64,000 nucleotides of DNA from Candidatus Endomicrobiellum mastotermitis (GCA_031272445.1 JAISTT010000011.1:1-64000); one strand, 5' to 3'. Positions 9,212 to 19,523 are shown, numbered from the stretch's first letter. The notes: a model not told the origin generated them from the letters alone. Made by a program: numbers and translations.

Positions 9212-10238
9212 CACTTGTATGTTCAAAATCAAAGTAGGCATAAATGATATGCAAAAAACTAAACTACTAACTTCATTATACCAATTAATGCATTTTATGT
9301 TTACTGATAGATAGATATTTTGCTTCATTTTTACAATTCCATGATATATACCACACCAATCAATACAGTAGTATAAATGTTAAATATATAATATTTAAAC
9401 ACTATGGAAACAAAATGAAAGAGAGTTTTATAAAGAGTATATAACAGAGAGGTTTTTATTAAGAGGATGTTTGTGTATACGCGAAGAGTATGTATATTTA
9501 TGTAATATGTAAAAGAACGTAAGAATAAATTAGATGGAAATTACTCAAAAAGAATAAGAGAAGAGACCTTATTCAAATATATTTTAAGTATTTTTATGTT
9601 GCCTAATAAAAATTAAAAACTTGAGCAAGTTTCTTATGATGTATAGAAAAAGATACATTGATGTATTCATGGAATAGTGATTATAGTAAAAAATTACTTT
9701 AGTAAGCAGAGAGCAGATAAAGTAAGAAATCTTTAAACTTAAAGAAAGAATAAAAATGTGAGAGTAAGTCCCATTAGTTGTTCGTGTTCATATTCACACT
9801 ACATAAAGAAATACTAAAAAATCGATAATTACTATTTGTATTTTAAGTAAAAAGAGTTATTTACAAGAACTTTAATAAATCTCTCTTTTTGGCAAACAAA
9901 AATTTTATGTTTTAAGAGAGATTACATTGACATTCTTATATTTTTACTATACAATACAGCGTAATTCACATATACAAAATTATAAGATAAAGATGAAGAA
10001 AATGTTAAGCTTAATATTTGCAGTATTTTGTTATTTCATTTAGTTCTATCTAGTTTTGTCAATGTAAGTATAAGTTCACATAAGAAAAGCATTAATAATA
10101 AGTATATAAGATTATATGTAGATCTTGAAAACTGCATTAACAAAATTAAATGATATTGGCGAAAATTAAAATAAAAACTTAAGTGATATTTACGTCAGTT
10201 ATTCTCGTTTTGGGCAGAATAAATATTTAGGAGGAAAA
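9212..10238. other. 1.03 kb non-coding gap between uhpC and the porin
   Basis: No substantial open frame on either strand. Readings on the plus strand from 9415 to 9700 carry about as many stops as random AT-rich DNA and were not accepted as a relic. The distal part, 9993-10206, may be the remains of an exported protein and is listed separately. No hairpin terminator follows uhpC. Confidence 0.5.
9993..10206 (+). pseudogene. Possible relic of an exported protein
   Basis: ATG at 9993 opens a typical signal-peptide start (MKKMLSLIFAVFCYFI, two lysines then a hydrophobic run) that stops after 16 codons. Continuing in a shifted frame gives about 34 open codons (from SSFVNVSI to ENCINKIK), and a further shift gives TALTKLNDIGEN. 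The product, if it ever existed, was secreted; its family cannot be named. The intact porin directly downstream also begins with a signal peptide, so this could be the remains of a duplicated or related envelope gene. Confidence 0.25.
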
Positions 10239-11381
10239 ATGAAAAAGAATACAATTATCTTATTAGTGATACTGTTAACAACTATCGTAGGCACTGATAA
10301 ACTGATATTCGCATCAGATAACGCTGCAGAAAAATTACAAACCAATATTTCAGTAAAAGGTACACTTATCCTACAAGCAATGACCGCAGAGAAACCTAAT
10401 AATTACGGTGGTATTTATAACACGTACACGACAAGTTTAGATATTGAAAAAGAACTTAAAAACAATGCTAAAATTACAGTAAGTCTTAAAGGTGGCATAA
10501 GTAATTATACAATTGATAGAAATAATTTAACATATTCAACTATAAATAAAGATGCTAATTCAAAAGACTTATATATAGAAACTATATATCATAAGTCCTT
10601 TTTTTGTAATAAATTTAATATAGATCTTGGTAAATTTGGCCTTAGCAAGCATTTTGATAAAAATACCTATGCAGACGATACATCCACTCAATTTTTAACA
10701 GGATCGTTTGCTTCCAACAAAACAGTCGAAAGCCTTGATGATAGATTGGGTTTAAGATTGAATTACACATTTAGTAAATTTGATATTGATTATGGTTATT
10801 TTAGTTTAATAAAAAATAAGTTTGACAATAATGGATTTAACATCTTACAGATAAGTTATAAACCTTCTAAAAAGGAAAACTACAGAGTTTATGGATGGAT
10901 GGACAATAGAAAATATTTTATTTATAAAGAAAAAAAGGATAATAAACTTAAAGCAAGAGTTTTTGGAATAGGTGCAAGTCTAGACCGCGAAATAAATAAA
11001 CAAATTGGTATATTCGCTAGATTTGGTTACAAAGATCCCTCTATTCAAACAACTATTAATAACTATAATGAGAATAGTAATAATATCAGTGACTTTATAA
11101 CACCATCATTGCTTTTGAGCGTCGGAGCACAAATTAAAGGTTCATCATGGTCAAGAGCAAACGATATAATAGGATTAGCAATAGGTCAAATATATACATC
11201 TAATCTCAAAAAGTGTAATAAAAATTATAAATACCACACAGAAACACAAATGGAGTTGTACTACAAACTTGAGATAAATGACAATATTGCCATTACTCCT
11301 AATTTACAATATATTGCACATTCTAAAGATGACAATAATAATTTGTTTATATACGGTATAAGAACTCACTTCAAGTTTTAA
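10239..11381 (+). CDS. OprB-like outer-membrane porin
   Basis: A 380-residue predicted outer-membrane beta-barrel. The signal peptide has KK at residues 2-3, a hydrophobic core at 5-18 and a cleavage site near IFA-SD (about 25). The mature part alternates polar and hydrophobic residues with repeated Tyr/Asn-rich strands, and the protein ends in phenylalanine (HFKF), as barrel proteins usually do. The segment LGKFGLSKHFDKNTYADD with TQFLTGSFASN after it (about 130-160) resembles the carbohydrate-selective OprB porins, whose members read G-K-x-D-x-x-x-x-F-D-x-N-x-Y-A-N-D-E-x-T-Q-F-L. A strong AGGAGG (10229-10234) precedes the start. Its place downstream of uhpC suggests sugar or sugar-phosphate passage; that substrate is inference. 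Confidence 0.65.
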   Translation: MKKNTIILLVILLTTIVGTDKLIFASDNAAEKLQTNISVKGTLILQAMTAEKPNNYGGIYNTYTTSLDIEKELKNNAKITVSLKGGISNYTIDRNNLTYSTINKDANSKDLYIETIYHKSFFCNKFNIDLGKFGLSKHFDKNTYADDTSTQFLTGSFASNKTVESLDDRLGLRLNYTFSKFDIDYGYFSLIKNKFDNNGFNILQISYKPSKKENYRVYGWMDNRKYFIYKEKKDNKLKARVFGIGASLDREINKQIGIFARFGYKDPSIQTTINNYNENSNNISDFITPSLLLSVGAQIKGSSWSRANDIIGLAIGQIYTSNLKKCNKNYKYHTETQMELYYKLEINDNIAITPNLQYIAHSKDDNNNLFIYGIRTHFKF

Positions 11382-11383
11382 CA

Positions 11384-12982
11384 TTAATAGTAGTTTGTGG
11401 ATTCTCTTTCAAGAGCAGCTCTAACAAAACCTTTGAAAAGTGGATGAGGTTTCATTGGTCTGGAAGCAAACTCAGGGTGAAATTGTACCCCTATAAAAAA
11501 CGGGTGGTCTCTCATTTCAATAATTTCAGGTAGTACTCCTTTATGATATGCACTAACTAATAGTCCAACCTTTTCCAATACACTTATAAACTCGGGGTTC
11601 ATTTCATATCTATGCCTATGTCTCTCTTCAATTTCTACACTTCTATATAAATCATACGTTATAGTATCCTTTTTTATTTCAGATTTATAGTTTCCAAGTC
11701 TCATTGTTCCACCTCTATACTTGATCTTCTTTTGCTCGTCAAGAATCTTTATAACAGGATATTTTGTATTTTCATCAAATTCAGTAGAATTTGCATCTTC
11801 AAGTCTTGCTAAATTTCTTGAAACTTCTATGACACTGCACTGCATTCCTAAACATATACCAAGAAAAGGAATTTTATTTTCTCTCGCATAAGTTATTGAC
11901 TTTATTTTGCCTTCTATACCTCTGTTACCAAATCCACCTGGCACTAAAATAGCACTACAATTTCTTAATTTTTCAATTAAACCATTATCATCTACAGCAT
12001 TAAGATAATGTATCTCAGCTTTTGCATCTAATTCAGATGCAGCAATATTCAAAGATTCTTCAATAGATTTATAAGCATCTTTTAAAGTAGCATATTTCCC
12101 TACAACTGCAATATTAACTTTTTTATTAAATTCTCTTAATAATCTTACTTTAACAAACCATTCTTTATCAAATCTTTTAATAGATTTTATATTGAGTTTC
12201 TCCATTATTAATGAGTCAACATTTTGTTTATGTAAAGCTTCAGGAATAGAATAAACATAAGGATTATCTAAAGCTTCAATTACACAATTTTCATTAACAT
12301 TGCAAAAGAGAGATATTTTTTTCTTTAAGGGACTGTTAAGTTTATACCCAGTCCTACATATTATCATATCAGGAGAAATGCCTATTTCTCTCAATTTATT
12401 GACTGAATGTTGTGTGGGTTTAGTTTTCAATTCATTAGCCCCAGTAATATATGGAACAAGAGTAGCATGTACAAAAAAAATATCTTCTCTTCTATTTTCA
12501 AGCTGAAACTGTCTTGCTGCTTCTATAAAAGGAAGACCCTCTATATCCCCTATTGTTCCTCCAATTTCAATTATAGAAACATCAAAATTATCCTTTAGAG
12601 CTCTAAAACGTCTCTTTATTTCATCTGTAATATGAGGTATAACTTGAACCGTATCACCAGAATAGTCACCTCTCCTTTCTTTATTAATTACAGTTTGATA
12701 TATATCACCTGCAGTATTTGTATTTGCTTTACTTGTATAGATATCTAGAAATCTTTCATAAGTCCCCAAATCTAAATCTGACTCTGCTCCATCTATAGTT
12801 ACAAACACCTCACCATGCTGATAAGGATTCATAGTTCCAGGATCCACGTTTATATAAGGATCGAACTTTATCATAGTAACTTTAAAACCATGCAACTGTA
12901 AAAGTTTTCCAATACTAGCACCTGAAATACCCTTACCCAATGAACTAACAACTCCTCCAGTAATAAAAATATATTTTTCCAT
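11384..12982 (-). CDS. pyrG: CTP synthase
   Basis: Converts UTP to CTP using ATP and glutamine. The synthetase domain comes first, with GGVVSSLGKG at residues 9-18. The C-terminal class I glutamine amidotransferase domain carries the cysteine nucleophile in GICLGMQ and the His-Glu pair in FHPEF. I place the start at the ATG at 12982 (MEKYIF), five codons inside the longest frame: it shares one base with the purF stop (TGATG) and has AAGGAAGG just upstream. The resulting 532 residues match the family. It is last in the carA-permease-carB-purF-pyrG series. The stop lies 2 bp from the end of the convergent porin gene. Confidence 0.96.
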   Translation of the reverse strand: MEKYIFITGGVVSSLGKGISGASIGKLLQLHGFKVTMIKFDPYINVDPGTMNPYQHGEVFVTIDGAESDLDLGTYERFLDIYTSKANTNTAGDIYQTVINKERRGDYSGDTVQVIPHITDEIKRRFRALKDNFDVSIIEIGGTIGDIEGLPFIEAARQFQLENRREDIFFVHATLVPYITGANELKTKPTQHSVNKLREIGISPDMIICRTGYKLNSPLKKKISLFCNVNENCVIEALDNPYVYSIPEALHKQNVDSLIMEKLNIKSIKRFDKEWFVKVRLLREFNKKVNIAVVGKYATLKDAYKSIEESLNIAASELDAKAEIHYLNAVDDNGLIEKLRNCSAILVPGGFGNRGIEGKIKSITYARENKIPFLGICLGMQCSVIEVSRNLARLEDANSTEFDENTKYPVIKILDEQKKIKYRGGTMRLGNYKSEIKKDTITYDLYRSVEIEERHRHRYEMNPEFISVLEKVGLLVSAYHKGVLPEIIEMRDHPFFIGVQFHPEFASRPMKPHPLFKGFVRAALERESTNYY

Positions 12983-14373
12983 CAGCCTTCCTTGCATATG
13001 TTATTAGGAATTTTTGTGGGGTATTTTCCAGTAAAGCATGCTGTGCAAAAATTATTGTCTTCCTCAATATTTTTTTTATCATCGAAAGAGCAGGCCTTAA
13101 TAAGGTTTTCCAAAGTTAAGAAAGTTAAAGTATCAATATCCAAATATTTTCTTATCTCTTCTATTGAATTATTTGCGGCTATTAAATTGCTCCTACTTGG
13201 AGTGTCAATACCGTAATAACACGAATTAATTATAGGTGGACAAGATAAGGCAAAATGTATCCTCCTTGCACCTGCTTCTTTCAAAATATTCACTAATCTT
13301 CTTGAAGTTGTTCCTCTTACTATTGAATCATCAATAAGCACTATTTCTTTCCCATTTATAACTTCTTTTATAGGGCGAAGTTTGAATCTCGCAATCAAAT
13401 CTCTTAAATTCTGCATCGGTTTTATAAACGATCTACCCACATAATAATTTCTTACTAGACCATTTTCAAAAAGTATATTTGAAACTCTTGAAAATCCAAT
13501 TGCAGCACAGTAACCCGTATCAGGAACAGGCATTACAATGTCAGCTTTTATATCTTTCATTTGTAATGCAAGATATTCTCCCATCTTTATTCTAGCTTCT
13601 TTTACAGTATGCCCAAACATTGTGCTATCAGGTCGTGCAAAATAAACTTGCTCAAAAATACAAGTATTTTTTTTCTTAGAAATCTCATATATAAAAGATC
13701 TTTTTATTTCTCCATTTTCTATCACTATAATCTCACCAGGCTCTATATCCCTCACATATTTACCACCCATAACTTCAATCGCAGGAGTTTCAGAAGATAA
13801 TATATAGGAATTACCTATTTTACCTAAAACTAAAGGCCTAAAACCATTTTTATCTCTTACTCCTATAAGAGTTTTATCCCTAAGTATAACAAGCGAAAAA
13901 GCCCCATCAAGTTTACGTATTGAACTCGCAATTATATCTGTAAGCTCATCACCTTTAGCCATTGCCATAAGATGCAACAATATTTCAGTGTCTGACGTAT
14001 GACTAAAAATTGCACCTTTTCTTAAAAGCATTTCCTTAATTTCATTAAAATTTGTAATATTCCCATTATGTGCTACAGAAATATTCCCATGAATACAGGT
14101 TATTTGAAAGGGTTGAGCATTTGTCAAAGAACTTTTTGAAGAAGTTGTATAACGGACATGCCCTATAGCAGTAGTCGCTGGAAGCTTTTTCAATAAAATT
14201 TCATCATCAAAGATTTTAGAGACAAGGCCCATATACTTAAAAGTTTTCATTTTGTCTTTTCCACTCAACGTAATACCAACAGACTCTTCGCCTCTATGTT
14301 GTAAAGTAAGAAGTCCAGCAGCAGTTAAAACCATAGCATCTTCATTATTCTCAATACCAATTATTCCACACAT
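12982..14373 (-). CDS. purF: Amidophosphoribosyltransferase (glutamine PRPP amidotransferase)
   Basis: First committed step of purine synthesis: PRPP plus glutamine gives phosphoribosylamine. The 463 residues begin with MCGIIGI, whose Cys2 becomes the N-terminal nucleophile once Met is removed. The class II amidotransferase domain is followed by a phosphoribosyltransferase domain with the PRPP loop IVLIDDSIVRGTTSRRLV. Cysteines in CIFEQVY, ALSCPP and the C-terminal FCTAC pattern match the four that hold the [4Fe-4S] cluster in the Bacillus-type enzyme, so this is probably an Fe-S form. Unlike Bacillus PurF there is no N-terminal propeptide. It is translationally coupled to pyrG. Confidence 0.95.
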   Translation of the reverse strand: MCGIIGIENNEDAMVLTAAGLLTLQHRGEESVGITLSGKDKMKTFKYMGLVSKIFDDEILLKKLPATTAIGHVRYTTSSKSSLTNAQPFQITCIHGNISVAHNGNITNFNEIKEMLLRKGAIFSHTSDTEILLHLMAMAKGDELTDIIASSIRKLDGAFSLVILRDKTLIGVRDKNGFRPLVLGKIGNSYILSSETPAIEVMGGKYVRDIEPGEIIVIENGEIKRSFIYEISKKKNTCIFEQVYFARPDSTMFGHTVKEARIKMGEYLALQMKDIKADIVMPVPDTGYCAAIGFSRVSNILFENGLVRNYYVGRSFIKPMQNLRDLIARFKLRPIKEVINGKEIVLIDDSIVRGTTSRRLVNILKEAGARRIHFALSCPPIINSCYYGIDTPSRSNLIAANNSIEEIRKYLDIDTLTFLTLENLIKACSFDDKKNIEEDNNFCTACFTGKYPTKIPNNICKEG

Positions 14374-14654
14374 AATAATTGCCCTCTTTTACAAATAGTC
14401 ATAAAACAATAAAAACTTTTTATAATTTTCAACTTTTATCATACACAGTAGCCACTTCAAATCAATTTTTAATTGATGACATAAAATCAACTCAAATTAA
14501 TTGTGAAAGTTATTAAGAATGTATAGACCTCGTATGGACAGAGTGTTCAGGTTGAATAAATCATTAAAACTTTATGATATACTTTTACAAAATTCTTCAT
14601 AATCTTTTACATCTTTTTTGGTTATAAAAAGCAAAATTTATTTTTGGAAAATTT

Positions 14655-17600
14655 TTATAAACTGATGCAATTTTCAATATTCTGCAATTCTTCATACGAA
14701 TCACAAGCTTTCAAATAAGCAATAACCTTTTCAAGGTTTGTTAAAATAGAGCATCCACACTTAACAGCCACTTTTCTTATTTCAGAGTTGTTATGAAGCT
14801 CATCAACACTTAAATTTTTATTTATATTTATTACAAAATCAACTTTGCCTTCAGTTATAACATCAATTGCACGAGGAGATCTATTCCAATGCACAATACT
14901 AGCCTCATAACCTCTACTTCCAAGATATTTGGCAGACCCTTTCGTCGCATAAATTGGAACAGCGAGTTTATAAAGACTATTTATAACTTCCATAAATTTA
15001 ACTTTATCTCTTTCTCTGCCTGTACTTAATAGAATTCCTTTTTTAGGTCTTTTTATCTGGGTTGATTCCATTGAAAGAAGAAAAGCATGGTTGAACTTTT
15101 CACCTAAACAACCTACTTCACCAGTAGATGCCATTTCCACACCTACGACTGGATCCGCTCCATCTAATCTTTGAAAACTAAACATTGAAGCTTTAACTCC
15201 AACGTGATGGATCTCACTTTCATCAATTAAAATCTTCTTTACTTTTTCGCTATTCATTACTTTACATGCAAGTTCAGCAAGATTTACGCCAGAAACTTTA
15301 GAGATAAATGGAAATGATCTAGAAGCTCTTGCATTACATTCAATAACCTTAACATCATTATCCTTAGCTATAAATTGAATATTAAAAGGTCCATTTAAAT
15401 TGAGACCTTTAACTATTTTCCTCACTATATCTCTTATAATGTTTACTGTATGTATATATATCTTTTGAGCTGGAAATACCATCGTAGCATCTCCGCTATG
15501 CACACCGGCATTTTCAATATGCTCACTTATTAGAGAAAGGATAACTTCTCCATCTTTAGCAATTCCATCACATTCTATTTCTTTTGCATCAAGAATGAAT
15601 TTTGAAATAACGACCGGAAAATCAGTCGAAATATCTTTTGTAAGAGATAAATAATAATCTAGACTTTCTTGATCATTCGCAACATTCATAAGAGTTCCAG
15701 AAAGAACAAAACTAGGACGAATTAAAACAGGAAATCCTACTTTCTTTATAAACTTTTCTATATCTGCAAGAGAGATAGCTGAGATCCATTCTGGTTGATC
15801 TATACCAAGCTCATCAAGCATAGCAGAAAATTTCTCTCTATCTTCAGCTTTATCAACACTCTTTTGACTATGTCCTAATATATTTACTTTAGCCTCACTT
15901 AAAGGTTGAATTAAGTTATTAGGGTTTTGCCCGCCCATACAAGCAATTACGCCTTTGGGATCTTCTATATCCACAATATCCAAAACTCTCTCAAATGATA
16001 ATTCCTCAAAATAGAGTCTATCCGAAGCACTATAATCTGTAGAGACGGTTTCAGGATTACAATTAATTATAACACTATCATTTTTCTTGTTTTTAAAATA
16101 ACTACTTGTCATAACAGAACACCAATCAAATTCTAAGCTACTGCCTATGCGATAACTACCACTTCCTAAAGTTATAATGCTCTTTTCATTTTTTTTAGTA
16201 GACACATCACTATGTATGCCATCATATGTAAGATATAAATAATTAGACTTTGTAGGATATTCTGATGATGTTGTGTCTATTTGTTTCACAACAGGTAAAA
16301 TTCCTAATTTTTTTCTTAATTCTCTTACACCGAAAGATAAACTCCTTATTTCTTTTATTGTCAACTTTACTTTACTATTCAAACATGCAGAAAGATATAC
16401 TTTTGTAAGTTGAAAATCAGAAAAACCTCTTGATTTTAAACGCTGTAATTTATCTTTTGTAACCAGTTTATAAGAATCATATATCTCCTGAACTGTAACA
16501 TTATCCCTTTTAACTTTTAGTTTAAAAAAATCCAACAACTCTGTTTCAACATTAGCAAGATATAAAATATGAGATAAAAACCAGTAGTCTATCTTTGTTT
16601 TTTCATACACATACTCTAAAGTTTTTCCCCTCTTAAATGTCTCATAAATTGCAAAAATTCTTAAATTTGTAGGTGATAAAAGCTCTTTTTCAAGGACTTC
16701 ATCAGAAGCATTTTTAAAAACATTTACAGTTATACCATCTTCATTTTCATTAACCATTCTCAAGGCTTTTTGCACAACTTCGCAAAAATTCCTTCCTATA
16801 GCCATAACTTCACCTACAGATTTCATTTGCGTCCCAAGGTTTTTTGATACTCCACTAAATTTATTCAAATCCCAACGAGGAACTTTTAAAGTAACGTAGT
16901 CAAGTGATGGTTCATAAAATGCTGAAGTAGTTCCAGTAACAGGATTTTTAAGTTCTAGTAAATCAAATCCTATAACTATTTTTGCGGCTATATATGCTAT
17001 AGGATATCCTGTAGCTTTACTTGCTAAAGCACTTGAACGTGACAACCTAGCGTTAATTTCAATAACATAAAAACTATAGTCTTTTGGATTTAAAGCATAT
17101 TGTACATTGCATTCACCTACAATCCCCAAACTTTGCGCAATTTTAATAGCTGTATCTCTTAACATATTATTTTCAATGTTATTTATTGTTTGGCAAGGAG
17201 CTATAACTATAGAATCACCTGTATGTATTCCCATAGGATCAAAATTTTCCATATTACATATTGTTATAGTATTACCCGTCTTATCACGCATAACTTCATA
17301 CTCTATCTCCTTCCATCCATGCAAAGACTTTTCAATTAAAACTTGAGGAGAACTCATAAGTGCAGCTTGCGTTAGTTTTTTTAGTTCAGTAGCAGTCCTA
17401 GCAAGTCCACTACCAAGTCCTCCTAAAGCAAACGCAGATCTTGTTATAACAGGGTAGCCAATTTTTTCTGCAGTCTTTAAAGCTTCATCTACAGTTGAAA
17501 CAGCATGACTTTCAGCTATAGGAACATTAATTAACTTCATCTTTTGTGCAAAAAGTTCTCTATCCTCAGACATTTCAAGAGCATCAACCTGAGTTCCCAA

Positions 17601-17966
17601 AACTTTTACATTATATTTATTTAAAATTCCTTTTTTTCCCAATTCTATAACACAATTTAAAGATGTTTGGCCGCCAAAACTTGAAATAATCGCCGCAGGC
17701 TTTTCAATTTTAATAATTTTTTCTACCCAAAAAGGAGTAATAGGATATAAATAAACTTTTTTATTTAATCCTCTATTTGTTTGAACAGAAGCAATATTAG
17801 GGTTGATAATAATAACCTCTAACCCTTCCTCCTCCAAAGCTTTCACCGCTTGTGAACCCGAATAATCAAATTCTCCAGCTTGACCTATAGATAAAGCTCC
17901 TGATCCTAAAAGAATCACTTTTTGTTTTTTTGCATCTTTTGGTAGCAAAAAATTTAAAATCGGCAT
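14655..17966 (-). CDS. carB: Carbamoyl-phosphate synthase large subunit
   Basis: Makes carbamoyl phosphate for pyrimidines and arginine from bicarbonate, ammonia (delivered by CarA) and two ATP. The 1103 residues contain the expected duplicated ATP-grasp units; each half opens with a nucleotide-binding block (GSGALSIGQAGEFDYSGSQA near residue 21, and GSGSYRIGSSLEFDW near residue 604). The C-terminal allosteric domain (KGILLSTGRERDKVKF onward) is present. It is slightly longer than the usual 1060-1080 residues. No lesion was seen. The small subunit is upstream but separated from it by a permease gene. Confidence 0.96.
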   Translation of the reverse strand: MPILNFLLPKDAKKQKVILLGSGALSIGQAGEFDYSGSQAVKALEEEGLEVIIINPNIASVQTNRGLNKKVYLYPITPFWVEKIIKIEKPAAIISSFGGQTSLNCVIELGKKGILNKYNVKVLGTQVDALEMSEDRELFAQKMKLINVPIAESHAVSTVDEALKTAEKIGYPVITRSAFALGGLGSGLARTATELKKLTQAALMSSPQVLIEKSLHGWKEIEYEVMRDKTGNTITICNMENFDPMGIHTGDSIVIAPCQTINNIENNMLRDTAIKIAQSLGIVGECNVQYALNPKDYSFYVIEINARLSRSSALASKATGYPIAYIAAKIVIGFDLLELKNPVTGTTSAFYEPSLDYVTLKVPRWDLNKFSGVSKNLGTQMKSVGEVMAIGRNFCEVVQKALRMVNENEDGITVNVFKNASDEVLEKELLSPTNLRIFAIYETFKRGKTLEYVYEKTKIDYWFLSHILYLANVETELLDFFKLKVKRDNVTVQEIYDSYKLVTKDKLQRLKSRGFSDFQLTKVYLSACLNSKVKLTIKEIRSLSFGVRELRKKLGILPVVKQIDTTSSEYPTKSNYLYLTYDGIHSDVSTKKNEKSIITLGSGSYRIGSSLEFDWCSVMTSSYFKNKKNDSVIINCNPETVSTDYSASDRLYFEELSFERVLDIVDIEDPKGVIACMGGQNPNNLIQPLSEAKVNILGHSQKSVDKAEDREKFSAMLDELGIDQPEWISAISLADIEKFIKKVGFPVLIRPSFVLSGTLMNVANDQESLDYYLSLTKDISTDFPVVISKFILDAKEIECDGIAKDGEVILSLISEHIENAGVHSGDATMVFPAQKIYIHTVNIIRDIVRKIVKGLNLNGPFNIQFIAKDNDVKVIECNARASRSFPFISKVSGVNLAELACKVMNSEKVKKILIDESEIHHVGVKASMFSFQRLDGADPVVGVEMASTGEVGCLGEKFNHAFLLSMESTQIKRPKKGILLSTGRERDKVKFMEVINSLYKLAVPIYATKGSAKYLGSRGYEASIVHWNRSPRAIDVITEGKVDFVININKNLSVDELHNNSEIRKVAVKCGCSILTNLEKVIAYLKACDSYEELQNIENCISL

Positions 17967-18045
17967 ATTCTCCTCTTAAATACTTATTTAACTTAATCTT
18001 TAACAAATAAATAACTTAATATATAGCTTAACATGAATTTTCTTT

Positions 18046-19443
18046 TCATTTAAGTTTTTCTTCCTTAATGAAAAATTTATAAATACAATAAAGTAAAATT
18101 AACCAAATAGGTCCTACCACAAAGGTTGTACGTGTCTCACTTTTAAAAGCAAGCATACCAGCTACAAACACTAAAGCGACAAGAACTAAATAGTTTGAAT
18201 AAGGATAAAATAACATTGGATATTTTAATTTCGCCACGTCATTTAAACTTTTACCACGCCTTGAATATATCTGTACTACTATTATGGCACCCCAAATAAA
18301 AAGTCCTAGAAAAGTCGTAATACTTACTAACATCATGAATACACCTGCCGGTATAACAACATTTAAAACTACTCCTATTAAACAAACAATAAATGAGACA
18401 ATAACAGCATTTGACGGTATTTTATTCGAATTAACTTTAGATAAAAATTTTGGAGCTTGTTTCTGTAAAGCCAAATTATAAAGCATTCTACCATTACTAA
18501 ACATTCCACTATTAGATGTTGAAAGTGAAGCAGTAATTATTACAAAATTTATTATTGCCGCAGCTTGCTTTATGCCTAATCCTGAAAATGTTAAAACAAA
18601 GGGACTCTTTTCAACCCCTCCACCATGTGCAATCTCAGGCCATGGATATATACACATAATTACAAAAAGTGTACCAATATAAAGAGATAATGTTATTAAT
18701 AAAACCCTATTAATTACAGAAGGAATGGTTTTTTCAGGATTTTTTGTCTCTCCAGCAGTTATGCCTATAAACTCAACACCTATAAAAGCAAATGTTACCA
18801 TAGTCAAAGCAAAAAAAACTCCTTTAAATCCATTAGCGAAAAAACCATACTTTAACAAGTTACATATTCCTGGTGCATGCCCATCATTTCCTAAACCTAA
18901 AAACAAAATTATTGTACCTACAGTTATTATTAGCACAATTGTTATAACCTTGATAATTGATGACCAAAATGCAATTTCACCAAAATTTTTTACATTCAAA
19001 AGGTTGGAGGCAGTTATACATATTAGTGCAACAAGAGCAGGTATCCATCTAGGTAGCTCAGGCCACCAAAAATTACAATATATTCCAATTGCTGTAACTT
19101 GCACCATACAACTTACAGTCCACAAAAGCCAAAACGTCCAACCTACAATAAATCCTGCACATGGACTTATGAATTTGTGAGCATAAGCACTAAAAGAACC
19201 TGATATAGGGTACTCGACTGCAATTTCTCCTAAAGCACGCATAACGAAATAAGTAAAAAGCCCTCCTAAAAGATATGAAAATAACAATGATGGCCCTGCA
19301 GTAGCAATAGCATCTCCAGAAGCAAGAAACAAACCAACGCCAATAGCCCCACCTATTGCTATAAGCTGAACATGTCTCTTACTTAAACTTCTTTGCAAAC
19401 CTTCTTCATTAGATTGCGTCATCTTATTCTCCTGATTTTTCAA
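18046..19443 (-). CDS. APC-family amino acid permease (AAT subgroup)
   Basis: A 465-residue inner-membrane transporter with about twelve transmembrane segments. The N-terminal signature RHVQLIAIGGAIGVGLFLASG (about residues 23-43), ALGEIAVEYPISGSF and FAFIGVEFIGITAGET are typical of the proton-coupled amino acid transporter subgroup (LysP, GabP, ProY, AnsP, GlnP-like). The substrate cannot be read from sequence alone. It sits between carA and carB, with 80 bp on either side, in a run of glutamine-using enzymes. Glutamine, arginine or aspartate are therefore attractive guesses, but only by context. Confidence 0.85.
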   Translation of the reverse strand: MKNQENKMTQSNEEGLQRSLSKRHVQLIAIGGAIGVGLFLASGDAIATAGPSLLFSYLLGGLFTYFVMRALGEIAVEYPISGSFSAYAHKFISPCAGFIVGWTFWLLWTVSCMVQVTAIGIYCNFWWPELPRWIPALVALICITASNLLNVKNFGEIAFWSSIIKVITIVLIITVGTIILFLGLGNDGHAPGICNLLKYGFFANGFKGVFFALTMVTFAFIGVEFIGITAGETKNPEKTIPSVINRVLLITLSLYIGTLFVIMCIYPWPEIAHGGGVEKSPFVLTFSGLGIKQAAAIINFVIITASLSTSNSGMFSNGRMLYNLALQKQAPKFLSKVNSNKIPSNAVIVSFIVCLIGVVLNVVIPAGVFMMLVSITTFLGLFIWGAIIVVQIYSRRGKSLNDVAKLKYPMLFYPYSNYLVLVALVFVAGMLAFKSETRTTFVVGPIWLILLYCIYKFFIKEEKLK

Positions 19444-19523
19444 TTTATAATTTACAAATTAAATTTACCACTCGTTATATGTAAGTAAAGAAATAAAAAA
19501 TCTTAAATTAATGTATAAGATAA

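Noticed and set aside
9415-9700. Plus-strand reading beginning MKESFIKSI with basic stretches that hinted at a dead regulator
   Set aside because: About nine stops in 96 codons is what random AT-rich sequence gives, and no motif could be matched to a family.
14458-14478. Small inverted repeat ATCAAT-TTTTA-ATTGAT between purF and carB
   Set aside because: Six A/T-rich pairs without G-C content; too weak for a terminator or operator.
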